Below are positions 33,087 through 41,624 of a DNA stretch of 64,000 nucleotides, piece after piece. Origin of the DNA: Chitinophagaceae bacterium (GTDB lineage Bacteria > Bacteroidota > Bacteroidia > Chitinophagales > Chitinophagaceae); assembly GCA_947446645.1 (NCBI GenBank), contig CANFHA010000003.1, forward strand, positions 1 through 64,000, written 5' to 3'. Made by a program: the position numbers and the translations under genes. Numbering within the stretch: position 1 is the stretch's first letter; every line of letters starts with the position of its first letter. The notes under the pieces are model-generated. The model did not search any database. It was not told the DNA's origin and saw only the letters and a program-made list of their open reading frames with translations.

Positions 33087-36000
33087 ATGAGTCAAAAACA
33101 ATATTGGTCGGGCCCGGAAGAACTCAATAGAATTAATTCGCAAATAGAAGTTGCGGGTGATGAGTTTAAAGAAGAGTTGCCGTTCGATCTGAGCGATGGC
33201 ATTTTTAATGCTACAACTCCCCGCCGCGACTTTTTGAAGTTCTTAGGTTTCAGCACTTTGGCAGCTACCCTGGTGGCAAGTTGCGAAATGCCGGTGCGCA
33301 GGGCTATTCCTTATGCTATCAAGCCAGAGGATATTGTACCCGGTGTGCCTAACTATTATGCTTCTACTTTTGTTGATGGTGGCGATTATTGTCCTATCGT
33401 TATAAAAACAAGGGATGGCCGTCCTATCAAGATAGAGGGTAATGAAATGTCCTCTATCACAATGGGTGGTACTTCTGCACGGGTTCAGGCATCTGTGCTT
33501 AACCTTTATGACAAGGCGCGTATCCGTCACCCGTATGCTGATGGTAACGAGGCTACATTTGACGCTATTGACAAAATGATAAAAGAAGGTATCAGCGGCA
33601 AAGCTGGTTACCTGGTTACAGCGTCTTTGCTCAGCCCTACTACAAAAGAAATTATCACACAATTCCTGGCTAAGTATACCAATATGAAGCACATCGTTTA
33701 TGATGCGTATTCATATTCAGGCATGCTGCTGGCAAATGAGGCCAGCTACGGAAAACGTACACTGCCTTCATATCATTTCGATAAAGCAAGCACTATAGTA
33801 AGTATAGGAGCTGACTTCCTTGGCACATGGATAGCGCCTATTGAATATGCAAAGGCATATGCACAGGGCCGCAAGATCAGTGCTAAGAACATGAAGCTCT
33901 CCAAGCACTACCAGGTAGAAGCTATGCACACCATTACAGGTGCTGCTGCCGACCACCGTGCTACCTGCAAACCATCTGAGATGGGCAGTGTGGCTGTAGC
34001 GCTTTATAATGCAGTAACAACGGGTGCGGCTCCTTCATTGCCAAGTGCAAATCTGAATGAGCTGGTGAAGAAAGCAGCTGCTGATCTTAAGAAAGGCAAC
34101 GGCCTGGTAGTAGGAAGCAGCAACGATGTGAACATCCAGACAGTGATCAATGCCATCAATGATGCTATTGGCGCTAATGGTGTTACGGTGAACTGGACTG
34201 TAACCAGCAACTACAAGCAGGGTGTGGACAAGGACATGGCAGACATGATTGCGGCAATGGAAGCCGGATCTGTAGGCTCGGTATTGCTGCACGGTGTGAA
34301 CCCTGTTTATGACTACCTCGACGGTAAGAAATTTGCTGCTGCCCTTGCCAAGGTGCCAGTAACTGTTTCTTTTGCTGATCGCCTTGACGAGACTGCACAA
34401 AAATGTAAGTACATAGTACCTGATCATAACTTCCTCGAAAGCTGGGGCGATGCAGAACCAAAACCTGGTTACTACAGCCTTATGCAGCCGGGTATCTCAC
34501 CGCTGTTCAAAACGCGTGCAATACAGGATTCACTGCTTATATGGGCAGGTGCAACCCAGTCTTATGCCGATTTCTGGAAAGACTACTGGATGAAGAAACT
34601 GGGTGGCCAGGAAGCGTTTGACAAAGCACTGCAGGATGGTATAGTGGAGCCGGCGGGTGAAATGGCTAATGGCGGCGCTAAGTTTGCCGGCAATATTTCT
34701 GATGCTATTGGAAAAGTGAAAAAAGGCGGCAGCGCAGTGGAGCTGGTGGTATACCAGAAGATAGCAATAGGCACAGGTGGCGCATGGAGTAATAACCCAT
34801 GGCTGCTGGAAATGCCTGACCCGATAACAAGAGCTACCTGGGACAACTACGTATGTGTATCTCCAAAGCGTGCAAAAGATCTTGATGCTGAGCTGAACGG
34901 CTTCTCTGAAGTAGACAGCAAAAAGCGCGTTATCACTATCAAAGGTAGCAATGGCTATACCGTGAACCTGCCTGTAGTAGTGGTGCCTGGTATGCACAAT
35001 GATGTGGTAGCTGTAGCAGTAGGTTTTGGCCGCGATGCTAAAGTAGGCCGCGCAGCCGCAAGCGATGCTACCAAGGGTGGCAAAAATGCCTTTCCTTTCA
35101 TGAACTTTAATGGTCTTACAATGGAGCATCATTCTGATGTTACCCTTACTAAGACTGAAGAAAAATACGATGTAGCGCTTACGCAAACGCATAATAGCTA
35201 CGAAGCCCGCCCGGTGGTACATGAGTACACGCTGGAGGAATTCCAGAAAGATCCGAATGTATTGCTGAAAGAGCGCGGCGCTGAAATAGCTGAGTTCACG
35301 CACGATCCATGGATAGAAGAAGGCAAAGAGGCGAAAGAGCCAATGCTGGACACGAACAGCGATGAAGCTTTCCGTGAGCATGGTACTATGTATACCAACT
35401 ACAAGTACGAAGGTGTGAAGTGGGGCATGTCTATAGATCTGAATACCTGTACCGGTTGCGGTGCCTGTGTTATAGGCTGTATGGCAGAGAACAATATCTC
35501 GGTAGTAGGTAAGGAGCACGTGCTGAAGATGCACGAAATGCACTGGCTGCGCATCGACCGTTATTTCAGCGGCATGCCAAACGACCCGGACACGATCCAG
35601 ACCGTTTTCCAGCCTATGTTGTGCCAGCATTGCGACAACGCACCTTGCGAAAACGTATGCCCTGTATCTGCAACCAACCACAGCTCTGAAGGTCTTAACC
35701 AGATGGCTTACAACCGTTGCATTGGTACTAAATATTGCGCTAACAACTGCCCATATAAAGTACGTCACTTCAACTGGATGGACTGGAACGGTGCAGACTG
35801 CTTCGACGACAACCTTTATGAAGATGGCCGTCGTGATGATGTCAATGATGATCTTACACGCATGGTACTAAACCCTGATGTTACGGTTCGTAGCCGCGGT
35901 GTAATGGAAAAATGTTCTTTCTGCGTACAGCGTCTGCAGGATGCCAAGCTTTCTGCTAAGAAAGAAGGTCACCCACTGAAAGATGGTGCAGTACGCACAG

Positions 36001-36227
36001 CTTGCCAGCAGGCTTGCCCAAGTGACGCAATCATGTTCGGTAACGTAAAAGATAAGGACAGCAAAATAGCTAAGCTGCGTAAAGATGAGCAACTGGAACG
36101 TACATTCTACGTACTGGAGCACATTCATACACTGCCTAGCATCAACTACCTCGCCAAGATCAGGAATACAGAAGAGATCAATGCTCTTGACGAGAACAAA
36201 AATGAGATGCTGAAGTATCACATTTAG
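33087..36227 (+). CDS. ActB, iron-sulfur/molybdopterin-like subunit of alternative complex III
   Basis: The 1046-aa periplasm-facing subunit joins a molybdopterin-oxidoreductase-like domain, which in characterised ACIII carries no Mo cofactor, to a ferredoxin-like domain. A twin-Arg segment (TTPRRDFLKFLGFSTLAATLVASC) near residue 45 fits Tat export, with a Cys that may be lipidated. The C-terminal third has four cysteine sets for Fe-S clusters: CTGCGACVIGC, CQHCDNAPCENVCP, CIGTKYCANNCP, and CSFC...CQQACPSDAI. Length and order match ActB of Bacteroidota. It accepts electrons from quinol oxidation and passes them to the ActA/ActE hemes. Confidence 0.95.
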   Translation: MSQKQYWSGPEELNRINSQIEVAGDEFKEELPFDLSDGIFNATTPRRDFLKFLGFSTLAATLVASCEMPVRRAIPYAIKPEDIVPGVPNYYASTFVDGGDYCPIVIKTRDGRPIKIEGNEMSSITMGGTSARVQASVLNLYDKARIRHPYADGNEATFDAIDKMIKEGISGKAGYLVTASLLSPTTKEIITQFLAKYTNMKHIVYDAYSYSGMLLANEASYGKRTLPSYHFDKASTIVSIGADFLGTWIAPIEYAKAYAQGRKISAKNMKLSKHYQVEAMHTITGAAADHRATCKPSEMGSVAVALYNAVTTGAAPSLPSANLNELVKKAAADLKKGNGLVVGSSNDVNIQTVINAINDAIGANGVTVNWTVTSNYKQGVDKDMADMIAAMEAGSVGSVLLHGVNPVYDYLDGKKFAAALAKVPVTVSFADRLDETAQKCKYIVPDHNFLESWGDAEPKPGYYSLMQPGISPLFKTRAIQDSLLIWAGATQSYADFWKDYWMKKLGGQEAFDKALQDGIVEPAGEMANGGAKFAGNISDAIGKVKKGGSAVELVVYQKIAIGTGGAWSNNPWLLEMPDPITRATWDNYVCVSPKRAKDLDAELNGFSEVDSKKRVITIKGSNGYTVNLPVVVVPGMHNDVVAVAVGFGRDAKVGRAAASDATKGGKNAFPFMNFNGLTMEHHSDVTLTKTEEKYDVALTQTHNSYEARPVVHEYTLEEFQKDPNVLLKERGAEIAEFTHDPWIEEGKEAKEPMLDTNSDEAFREHGTMYTNYKYEGVKWGMSIDLNTCTGCGACVIGCMAENNISVVGKEHVLKMHEMHWLRIDRYFSGMPNDPDTIQTVFQPMLCQHCDNAPCENVCPVSATNHSSEGLNQMAYNRCIGTKYCANNCPYKVRHFNWMDWNGADCFDDNLYEDGRRDDVNDDLTRMVLNPDVTVRSRGVMEKCSFCVQRLQDAKLSAKKEGHPLKDGAVRTACQQACPSDAIMFGNVKDKDSKIAKLRKDEQLERTFYVLEHIHTLPSINYLAKIRNTEEINALDENKNEMLKYHI

Positions 36228-36296
36228 TAGCAGATAGTAAGACTAACAGGTAACAGGAACTAAAAGAATATAAAATAAGCATAGTCAGGTATCGGG

Positions 36297-36330
36297 AATT
36301 TTTGATTTTTGATTTTTGACTTTTGAATTT
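36297..36330 (+). repeat. Heptamer repeat before actC
   Basis: AATTTTTGATTTTTGATTTTTGACTTTTGAATTT precedes ATG 36343 by 12 bases. Confidence 0.85.
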
Positions 36331-36342
36331 AAATAACGTGCT

Positions 36343-37815
36343 ATGCATTTGAAGTACGAGTCGTTTATAAGAGAACCATTAGTTGACGGTGATAAGACGT
36401 ATCACCAGGTGTCTGAAGACATTATCAGCCCCATTGAGCGCAAGCCGGGCCGCATGTGGTATGTAGGCTTTGTTTTTTCGCTCATATTACTGGGCTACGG
36501 TCTGTTTTCCGTTACCTGGGCGGTGTATTGGGGGCTAGGTACATGGGGTGTAAACCGCACCATAGGCTGGGGCTGGGATATCACTAACTTCGTTTGGTGG
36601 ATCGGTATCGGTCACGCGGGTACCCTCATCTCTGCCATCCTGCTGCTTTTCCGCCAGGGCTGGCGTACCGGTGTAAACCGCGCTGCTGAGGCCATGACGA
36701 TATTCGCCGTAATGTGTGCGGGCCAGTTCCCTATCTTCCACATGGGTCGTGTATGGGATGGTTTCTGGGTACTTCCACTGCCTAACACACGTGGTACTCT
36801 TTGGCCTAACTTTGACTCTCCGCTGTTGTGGGACGTGTTCGCGATCTCTACTTACTTCACCGTTTCATTATTGTTCTGGTACTCTGGTCTTGTTCCCGAT
36901 TTCGCGCTCATCCGCGATCGCGCTACTACTAAGTTCCGCAAAATGGCTTACGGCCTGGCTTCTTTCGGCTGGACGGGTACTGCAAAAAGCTGGCAGCGTG
37001 CTGAGGCCCTCTGGCTGGTACTTGCAGGTCTTTCTACACCACTGGTACTTTCTGTACACACCATTGTATCTTTTGACTTCGCCACTTCCGTTATCCCTGG
37101 CTGGCATACTACCATCTTCCCGCCATACTTCGTGGCTGGTGCGGTATTCTCCGGCTTTGCGATGGTAAATACGCTGCTGGTGCTTACCCGTAAAATTCTT
37201 CATCTTGAAGAGTACATCACTACCGGTCACCTTGAGGCAATGAATAAGATCATTCTGCTTACAGGATCCATAGTAGGTGTCGCTTACATCACCGAGCTGT
37301 TCATAGCATGGTACAGTCAGTCATGGGGCGAGCAGGCGGCATTCAAATGGCGTATCATGGGCCCATACTGGTGGAGCTACTGGGCTATGATGACCTGCAA
37401 CGTGGTATCTCCCCAGCTGTTCTGGGTGAAAAAGCTTCGTCGTAATGTACCGTTCACATTCGTAATGTCTATCGTGGTTAACATAGGTATGTGGTTCGAG
37501 CGTTTCGTGATCATCGTTACCTCTACTTACCGCGACTGGATTCCGGGCAGCTGGTCTTACTACAGCCCTACATGGCCTGAGGTTGGTTTCTACCTGGGTA
37601 CGTTCGGTCTGTTCTTTACTTGCTACTTCCTCTTCGCTAAGTACTTCCCTGTTGTGGCGGTGCATGAGATCAAGTTCGTGCTCAAGACATCAGGCGATAA
37701 CTACAAGAGGTCAATGGAGAAGCTGGAAACACAGTCCGAAGACGAGTTTATCCATATTGCCACTACACACCACGATGATGACCATGTGCTGGAAGGTGCA
37801 GGTGCACATCACTAA
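36343..37815 (+). CDS. ActC, NrfD-like membrane subunit of alternative complex III
   Basis: The 490-aa polytopic protein belongs to the NrfD/PsrC family, with about ten transmembrane helices starting at residue 37 (MWYVGFVFSLILLGYGLF). Recognisable family stretches include WWIGIGHAGTLISAILLLFRQGWR and LSTPLVLSVHTIVSFDFATSVIPGWHTTIFPPYFVAGA. In ACIII this subunit helps form the quinol site and may take part in proton translocation. It ends with a His/Asp-rich cytoplasmic tail (IATTHHDDDHVLEGAGAHH). Confidence 0.96.
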   Translation: MHLKYESFIREPLVDGDKTYHQVSEDIISPIERKPGRMWYVGFVFSLILLGYGLFSVTWAVYWGLGTWGVNRTIGWGWDITNFVWWIGIGHAGTLISAILLLFRQGWRTGVNRAAEAMTIFAVMCAGQFPIFHMGRVWDGFWVLPLPNTRGTLWPNFDSPLLWDVFAISTYFTVSLLFWYSGLVPDFALIRDRATTKFRKMAYGLASFGWTGTAKSWQRAEALWLVLAGLSTPLVLSVHTIVSFDFATSVIPGWHTTIFPPYFVAGAVFSGFAMVNTLLVLTRKILHLEEYITTGHLEAMNKIILLTGSIVGVAYITELFIAWYSQSWGEQAAFKWRIMGPYWWSYWAMMTCNVVSPQLFWVKKLRRNVPFTFVMSIVVNIGMWFERFVIIVTSTYRDWIPGSWSYYSPTWPEVGFYLGTFGLFFTCYFLFAKYFPVVAVHEIKFVLKTSGDNYKRSMEKLETQSEDEFIHIATTHHDDDHVLEGAGAHH

Positions 37816-37855
37816 GCCTGGCTATATTGCCCGGAGGTAGAATGAGGATAGAATG

Positions 37856-37886
37856 TTTTAATTTTTGACTTTTGAATTTTGAATTT
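37856..37886 (+). repeat. Heptamer repeat before actD
   Basis: TTTTAATTTTTGACTTTTGAATTTTGAATTT abuts the ATG at 37890. The upstream TTG start in the track lies within this array and translates it, so it is rejected. Confidence 0.85.
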
Positions 37887-37889
37887 AAA

Positions 37890-38471
37890 ATGGCTATAAA
37901 AAAATTTGCAGTAGCGGCTTACGATGACGAGGAAGTATTATTTCCTGCAGTTAAAAAAGTGCGCAAGAACGGTTATAAGATACACGATATCTATACACCA
38001 TTTGCTGTGCACGGACTCGATGAGGCTATGGGCCTGAAAGGCACCGACCTGCATATCGCCGGCTTTATTTACGGCCTTTGCGGTACATCTACAGCGGTAG
38101 GCTTTATCTCCTGGATATTCACTTCAGATTGGCCGATAATATATGGTGGTAAACCACACTTTGCACTACCAGCCTGGATCCCGATCACGTTTGAGCTTAC
38201 CGTACTGTTTGCAGCGGTAGGTATGACACTTACTTTCTGCTACCTCAACCAGATAATGCCAGGCGTTAAGAAACACGTTTTCCATCCGCGCCAGAGCGAT
38301 GATCTTTTTGTTATGGCCATAGAGATCAACAACCACACTCCGGAAAATGAAGTGATGGCCTTTTTGAAAGCTACGGGTGCAAAAGAAACAAGCGTGCAGA
38401 TGGCTGAAGAAGGCTGGTGGTACGGAAGGTGGGATAAGAAAGAAGCTTACGAAGCGCTGAACGCAGGGTAG
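37890..38471 (+). CDS. ActD, DUF3341 subunit of alternative complex III
   Basis: The 193-aa protein has the DUF3341 pattern: a soluble start (AVAAYDDEEVLFPAVKKVRKNGYKIHDIYTPFAVHGLDEAMGL), two membrane helices (about 58-80 and 100-125), then a cytoplasmic alpha/beta domain ending GWWYGRWDKK. ActD is a structural subunit that packs against ActC. The start is ATG 37890. Confidence 0.95.
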   Translation: MAIKKFAVAAYDDEEVLFPAVKKVRKNGYKIHDIYTPFAVHGLDEAMGLKGTDLHIAGFIYGLCGTSTAVGFISWIFTSDWPIIYGGKPHFALPAWIPITFELTVLFAAVGMTLTFCYLNQIMPGVKKHVFHPRQSDDLFVMAIEINNHTPENEVMAFLKATGAKETSVQMAEEGWWYGRWDKKEAYEALNAG

Positions 38472-38524
38472 TAGGTTTGAAAAGAATTGAATAACAGCTG
38501 TAGATTGCTATTTTCCTTCTGTTG

Positions 38525-38556
38525 GTTGACTTTTGAATTTTGACTTTTGAATTTGA
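38525..38556 (+). repeat. Heptamer repeat before actE
   Basis: GTTGACTTTTGAATTTTGACTTTTGAATTTGA has alternating TTTTGAA and TTTTGAC units and ends three bases before ATG 38560. Confidence 0.85.
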
Positions 38557-38559
38557 AAT

Positions 38560-39222
38560 ATGAACAAGATTAAAAGCATATTAATATTAAGCCTGGTACT
38601 CACGATCGGCCTTGTGTCTTGCGACTCAGGCAATATTCGCCGTACCCCGGGCCACATATATGCACCGGATATGACCTATTCACGTGCCTATGATGCCTAT
38701 ACTTCCAATCCTAACTTTACAGACAGCATGACCAGCCGTTTGCCGGTTACAGGTGCTATAGCACGTGGTCACCAGCTGCCTGATCACCTTAAAGAAGGCG
38801 ATACTACTGCATATAAGACCTTTACCACTTCCATGCGTTTCAACGATGGCGAGCTGAATGAAGGCCGCAGGCTGTTCAACATCTATTGCGGCATCTGCCA
38901 CGGTACTAATCTCGATGGTCAGGGTCCGCTGTATGCTAGTGGCAAGTTTGCTTCTATGCCGGCTAACTTTAAAGATCCTAAGTACCTGCACATGTCAGTA
39001 GGCCAGATGTTTGCTGCTGCTAAATATGGAAAGAACATGATGGGCTCCTACGCTGCTCAGCTCGATGCTAAACAACGCTGGATGGTGATTGCTTACATCA
39101 AGCAGTTCCAGTCAAAGAATGGCGGAGATGCATTTGCTCTGGGCGAAACAGCTGCTAAGCCAGTTGCTGATACCACTAAGGCGCCAATGATGGCAAAAGT
39201 TGAAGAAAAGAAAACAAAGTAA
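38560..39222 (+). CDS. ActE, monoheme cytochrome c lipoprotein of alternative complex III
   Basis: The 220-aa protein has a lipobox (LSLVLTIGLVSCDS, Cys 21), one heme motif CGICH (near residue 111) inside LFNIYCGICHGTNLDGQGP, and a Met region GKNMMGSYAAQ for the distal ligand. It hands electrons from ActA toward the oxidase. A charged Ala/Lys/Thr-rich tail follows the cytochrome domain. The order in the operon fits actE. Confidence 0.95.
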   Translation: MNKIKSILILSLVLTIGLVSCDSGNIRRTPGHIYAPDMTYSRAYDAYTSNPNFTDSMTSRLPVTGAIARGHQLPDHLKEGDTTAYKTFTTSMRFNDGELNEGRRLFNIYCGICHGTNLDGQGPLYASGKFASMPANFKDPKYLHMSVGQMFAAAKYGKNMMGSYAAQLDAKQRWMVIAYIKQFQSKNGGDAFALGETAAKPVADTTKAPMMAKVEEKKTK

Positions 39223-39256
39223 TTTTTAGAACGTATTTTAATAAAAGTCGCATACA

Positions 39257-40480
39257 ATGAATGACCGTTTTGAGATACCCGCGCGCTTAAGAAATACCAG
39301 TATGTTCCTCATCGCAGTAGGCGTGTTAACGCTGGTGGGGGGTATTGCTTGCTTGCTTATGGGCCACAATAGCACCGATGTAGATAAATCCCGTTTCTGG
39401 GCAGTGCTGCTGCATGATAGCGTATTCTTTACGCTTATTACCACTATTAGTGTTTTCGTGCAGGCTGCAGTGAGCCTGGCGCAGGGTGCCTGGCTGGTGG
39501 CTTACCGCCGCGTGCCTGAGGCTATCGGTGCCAACGTTTGGGTGTTCAGCGCCATCGCGTTCGTTGTAATGATGTTCATCGTCTTCGGTTACAAGGATTC
39601 GCATGGTATGAACCCGATCTATCCATGGGTTACTCCGGGCAATGACAAGATATTGCTGGGTAAAGCAGCATTCCTTAACAAAGGCATGTTCATCGGTTTC
39701 ACCCTGGCTTCTCTTGGCCTGTGGTCTTTCTTTGGCCGCAAATTCCGTGCTATGTCCATTGCGCAGGAGAGCGCTCCTAAAAACGATACCAAGATCTACT
39801 GGAAAGTGTTCCGCCTCTCTGCCGTATTCCTTTTTGTATACGCATTGTCGCAGATGAGCATATCACCCTGGTATTGGGTTATGAGCATCCAGGCACACTG
39901 GTACTCTACACTGTTCAGCTGGTATGCATTCGCCAGCGCATTCGTGAGTGGTATGTCACTTATCCTCCTGTGGGTAGTATACCTTAAGAACCAGGGCAAC
40001 CTGGAGCTGGTAACTAAAGAGCACATGCATGATCTAGGTAAGTTCATGTTCGCATTCAGCATTTTCTGGACGTACCTCTGGTTTGCTCAGTACATGCTTA
40101 TATGGTACTCTAACCAGCCTGATGAAACATTCTATTTCAAAATGCGCCAGCAGGGTCCATACAGCATCATATTCTATGCTAACTTCATCATCAACTTCTG
40201 TATGCCAATACTGATACTGATGGCACGCCCAAGCAAGCGTAACTACTTCACAGTTACGTTCATGGCTATGGTTATCATCTTCGGTCACTGGCTCGATTAC
40301 TTCCAGATGATTATGCCTGGTCCACTTGGTGAGAACTGGCACATCAACTGGTACGAGATCGGTATCTTCATGGGCTTTGCCGGTGTACTCATATTCAGCG
40401 TATCGCGCACACTTACCAAGTCATCCCTGGTACCGGCTAATAACCTGTTGCTGAAGGAAACAGTGGTGCATTTAAGCTAA
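39257..40480 (+). CDS. ActF, second quinol-binding-type membrane subunit of alternative complex III
   Basis: The 407-aa protein has about ten transmembrane helices and is the ActF paralogue of the ActC fold. Helices begin at residue 15 (MFLIAVGVLTLVGGIACLLMG); other stretches typical of the family are SISPWYWVMSIQAHWYSTLFSWYAFASAFVSGMSLI and FAFSIFWTYLWFAQYMLIWYSNQPDET. It lies 34 bp after actE with no heptamer array in front, unlike most genes in the operon. ActF completes the complex. Confidence 0.95.
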   Translation: MNDRFEIPARLRNTSMFLIAVGVLTLVGGIACLLMGHNSTDVDKSRFWAVLLHDSVFFTLITTISVFVQAAVSLAQGAWLVAYRRVPEAIGANVWVFSAIAFVVMMFIVFGYKDSHGMNPIYPWVTPGNDKILLGKAAFLNKGMFIGFTLASLGLWSFFGRKFRAMSIAQESAPKNDTKIYWKVFRLSAVFLFVYALSQMSISPWYWVMSIQAHWYSTLFSWYAFASAFVSGMSLILLWVVYLKNQGNLELVTKEHMHDLGKFMFAFSIFWTYLWFAQYMLIWYSNQPDETFYFKMRQQGPYSIIFYANFIINFCMPILILMARPSKRNYFTVTFMAMVIIFGHWLDYFQMIMPGPLGENWHINWYEIGIFMGFAGVLIFSVSRTLTKSSLVPANNLLLKETVVHLS

Positions 40481-40516
40481 TACGAATATGGCCCCAGGGC
40501 TGGATTGAAAAATGTT

Positions 40517-40542
40517 ATTTGAATTTTGACTTTTGAATTTTA
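40517..40542 (+). repeat. Heptamer repeat before coxB
   Basis: TATTTGAATTTTGACTTTTGAATTTT ends seven bases before ATG 40550. Confidence 0.85.
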
Positions 40543-40549
40543 ATATACT

Positions 40550-41590
40550 ATGTCGGCAGTTTTAATAGTTGCATTGGTAATTCTGGTATTCGTGGTGATC
40601 TACCAGGTAGGTAAAGCCAGCGAATATGCGTTGGTGATACGCGGAGAAGAAAAGGTAAAAGCACAGGCCAACCGCGTTGTTGCATTCCTGCTGCTGCTGT
40701 TGTTCCCGCTCGGTTGCTGGGGCATCTGGTATTGTAACTCCATCTTTATGGACAGGATGCTGCCCGTTGCTGCCTGTAAGACAGGTGTGAACTACGACTC
40801 CATGTTCAATGTAACTGTGCTTGTTACCGGTATCGTGTTCTTCCTTACCCAGGGTGTTCTTTTCTGGTTTTGCTTCAAATTCCAGGCTACAGAAAAGCGT
40901 ACATCATTCTTCTTTGCGCACAACAACAAGCTGGAGCTTATATGGACAACAATCCCGGCTATTGCAATGGCAGCGCTTGTAGCTATCGGTCTTCGTAACT
41001 GGTTTGATGTTACTTCACCTGCTCCACCGGATGCTACCGTTGTAGAAGTTATGGGCAAGCAGTTCAACTGGGTTATACGCTATCCCGGTAAAGACAACGA
41101 ATTGGGAAAGCGTGATTTCCGTAAGATCAATGACGCAAATAACATCATGGGCCTTGATTGGAACGATCCGCACAACATGGATGATGTTATTGCGCAGAAC
41201 GGTGAGTTGCACGTTGTTGTAAACAAGCCCGTTAAGCTGCTCATTGGCTCGCGCGATGTGATACATGATGTGGGTCTGACGCACTTCCGCCTGAAAATGG
41301 ATGCGGTGCCAGGTATTACTACTACACTGTGGTTCACTCCTACCATCACTACTGATTCAATGAAGCTTATTACAAAGAACCCCGATTTCGTTTATGAAAT
41401 ATCGTGTGACCAGATGTGCGGTAAGGGCCACTATTCAATGCGCGGTACTGTAATAGTGCAAACGCAGGCCGACTATGATAAGTGGATGGCAAGCCAGCAG
41501 TCTTACTACGCAGGCAACGCCCCATCTGCTCCCAAAGCCGATACTGCAAAGGCAGCAAACGAAAGTGTAAAAGAAGTAACGATGAAATAA
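40550..41590 (+). CDS. Cytochrome c oxidase subunit II
   Basis: The 346-aa subunit carries the CuA site that takes electrons from cytochrome c: CDQMCGKGHYSM (CxxxCxxxHxxM, near residue 285), with the first His ligand in HDVGLTHFRLKMDAVPG. There is an N-terminal hydrophobic segment (VLIVALVILVFVVIY), followed by the usual two helices of subunit II (FLLLLLFPLGCWGIW; VTVLVTGIVFFLTQGVLFWFCF). No heme c domain is fused, so a separate cytochrome, presumably ActE or a soluble one, delivers the electrons. Direct linkage to actF suggests an ACIII-oxidase supercomplex. Confidence 0.96.
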   Translation: MSAVLIVALVILVFVVIYQVGKASEYALVIRGEEKVKAQANRVVAFLLLLLFPLGCWGIWYCNSIFMDRMLPVAACKTGVNYDSMFNVTVLVTGIVFFLTQGVLFWFCFKFQATEKRTSFFFAHNNKLELIWTTIPAIAMAALVAIGLRNWFDVTSPAPPDATVVEVMGKQFNWVIRYPGKDNELGKRDFRKINDANNIMGLDWNDPHNMDDVIAQNGELHVVVNKPVKLLIGSRDVIHDVGLTHFRLKMDAVPGITTTLWFTPTITTDSMKLITKNPDFVYEISCDQMCGKGHYSMRGTVIVQTQADYDKWMASQQSYYAGNAPSAPKADTAKAANESVKEVTMK

Positions 41591-41624
41591 TCGGCTAAGC
41601 TATTTAGCCACAAAAGTGCAAAAA

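Noticed and set aside
34530-35768. 412-aa minus-strand ORF opposite actB
   Set aside because: Long, but antisense to clearly functional ferredoxin motifs, with no recognisable domain.
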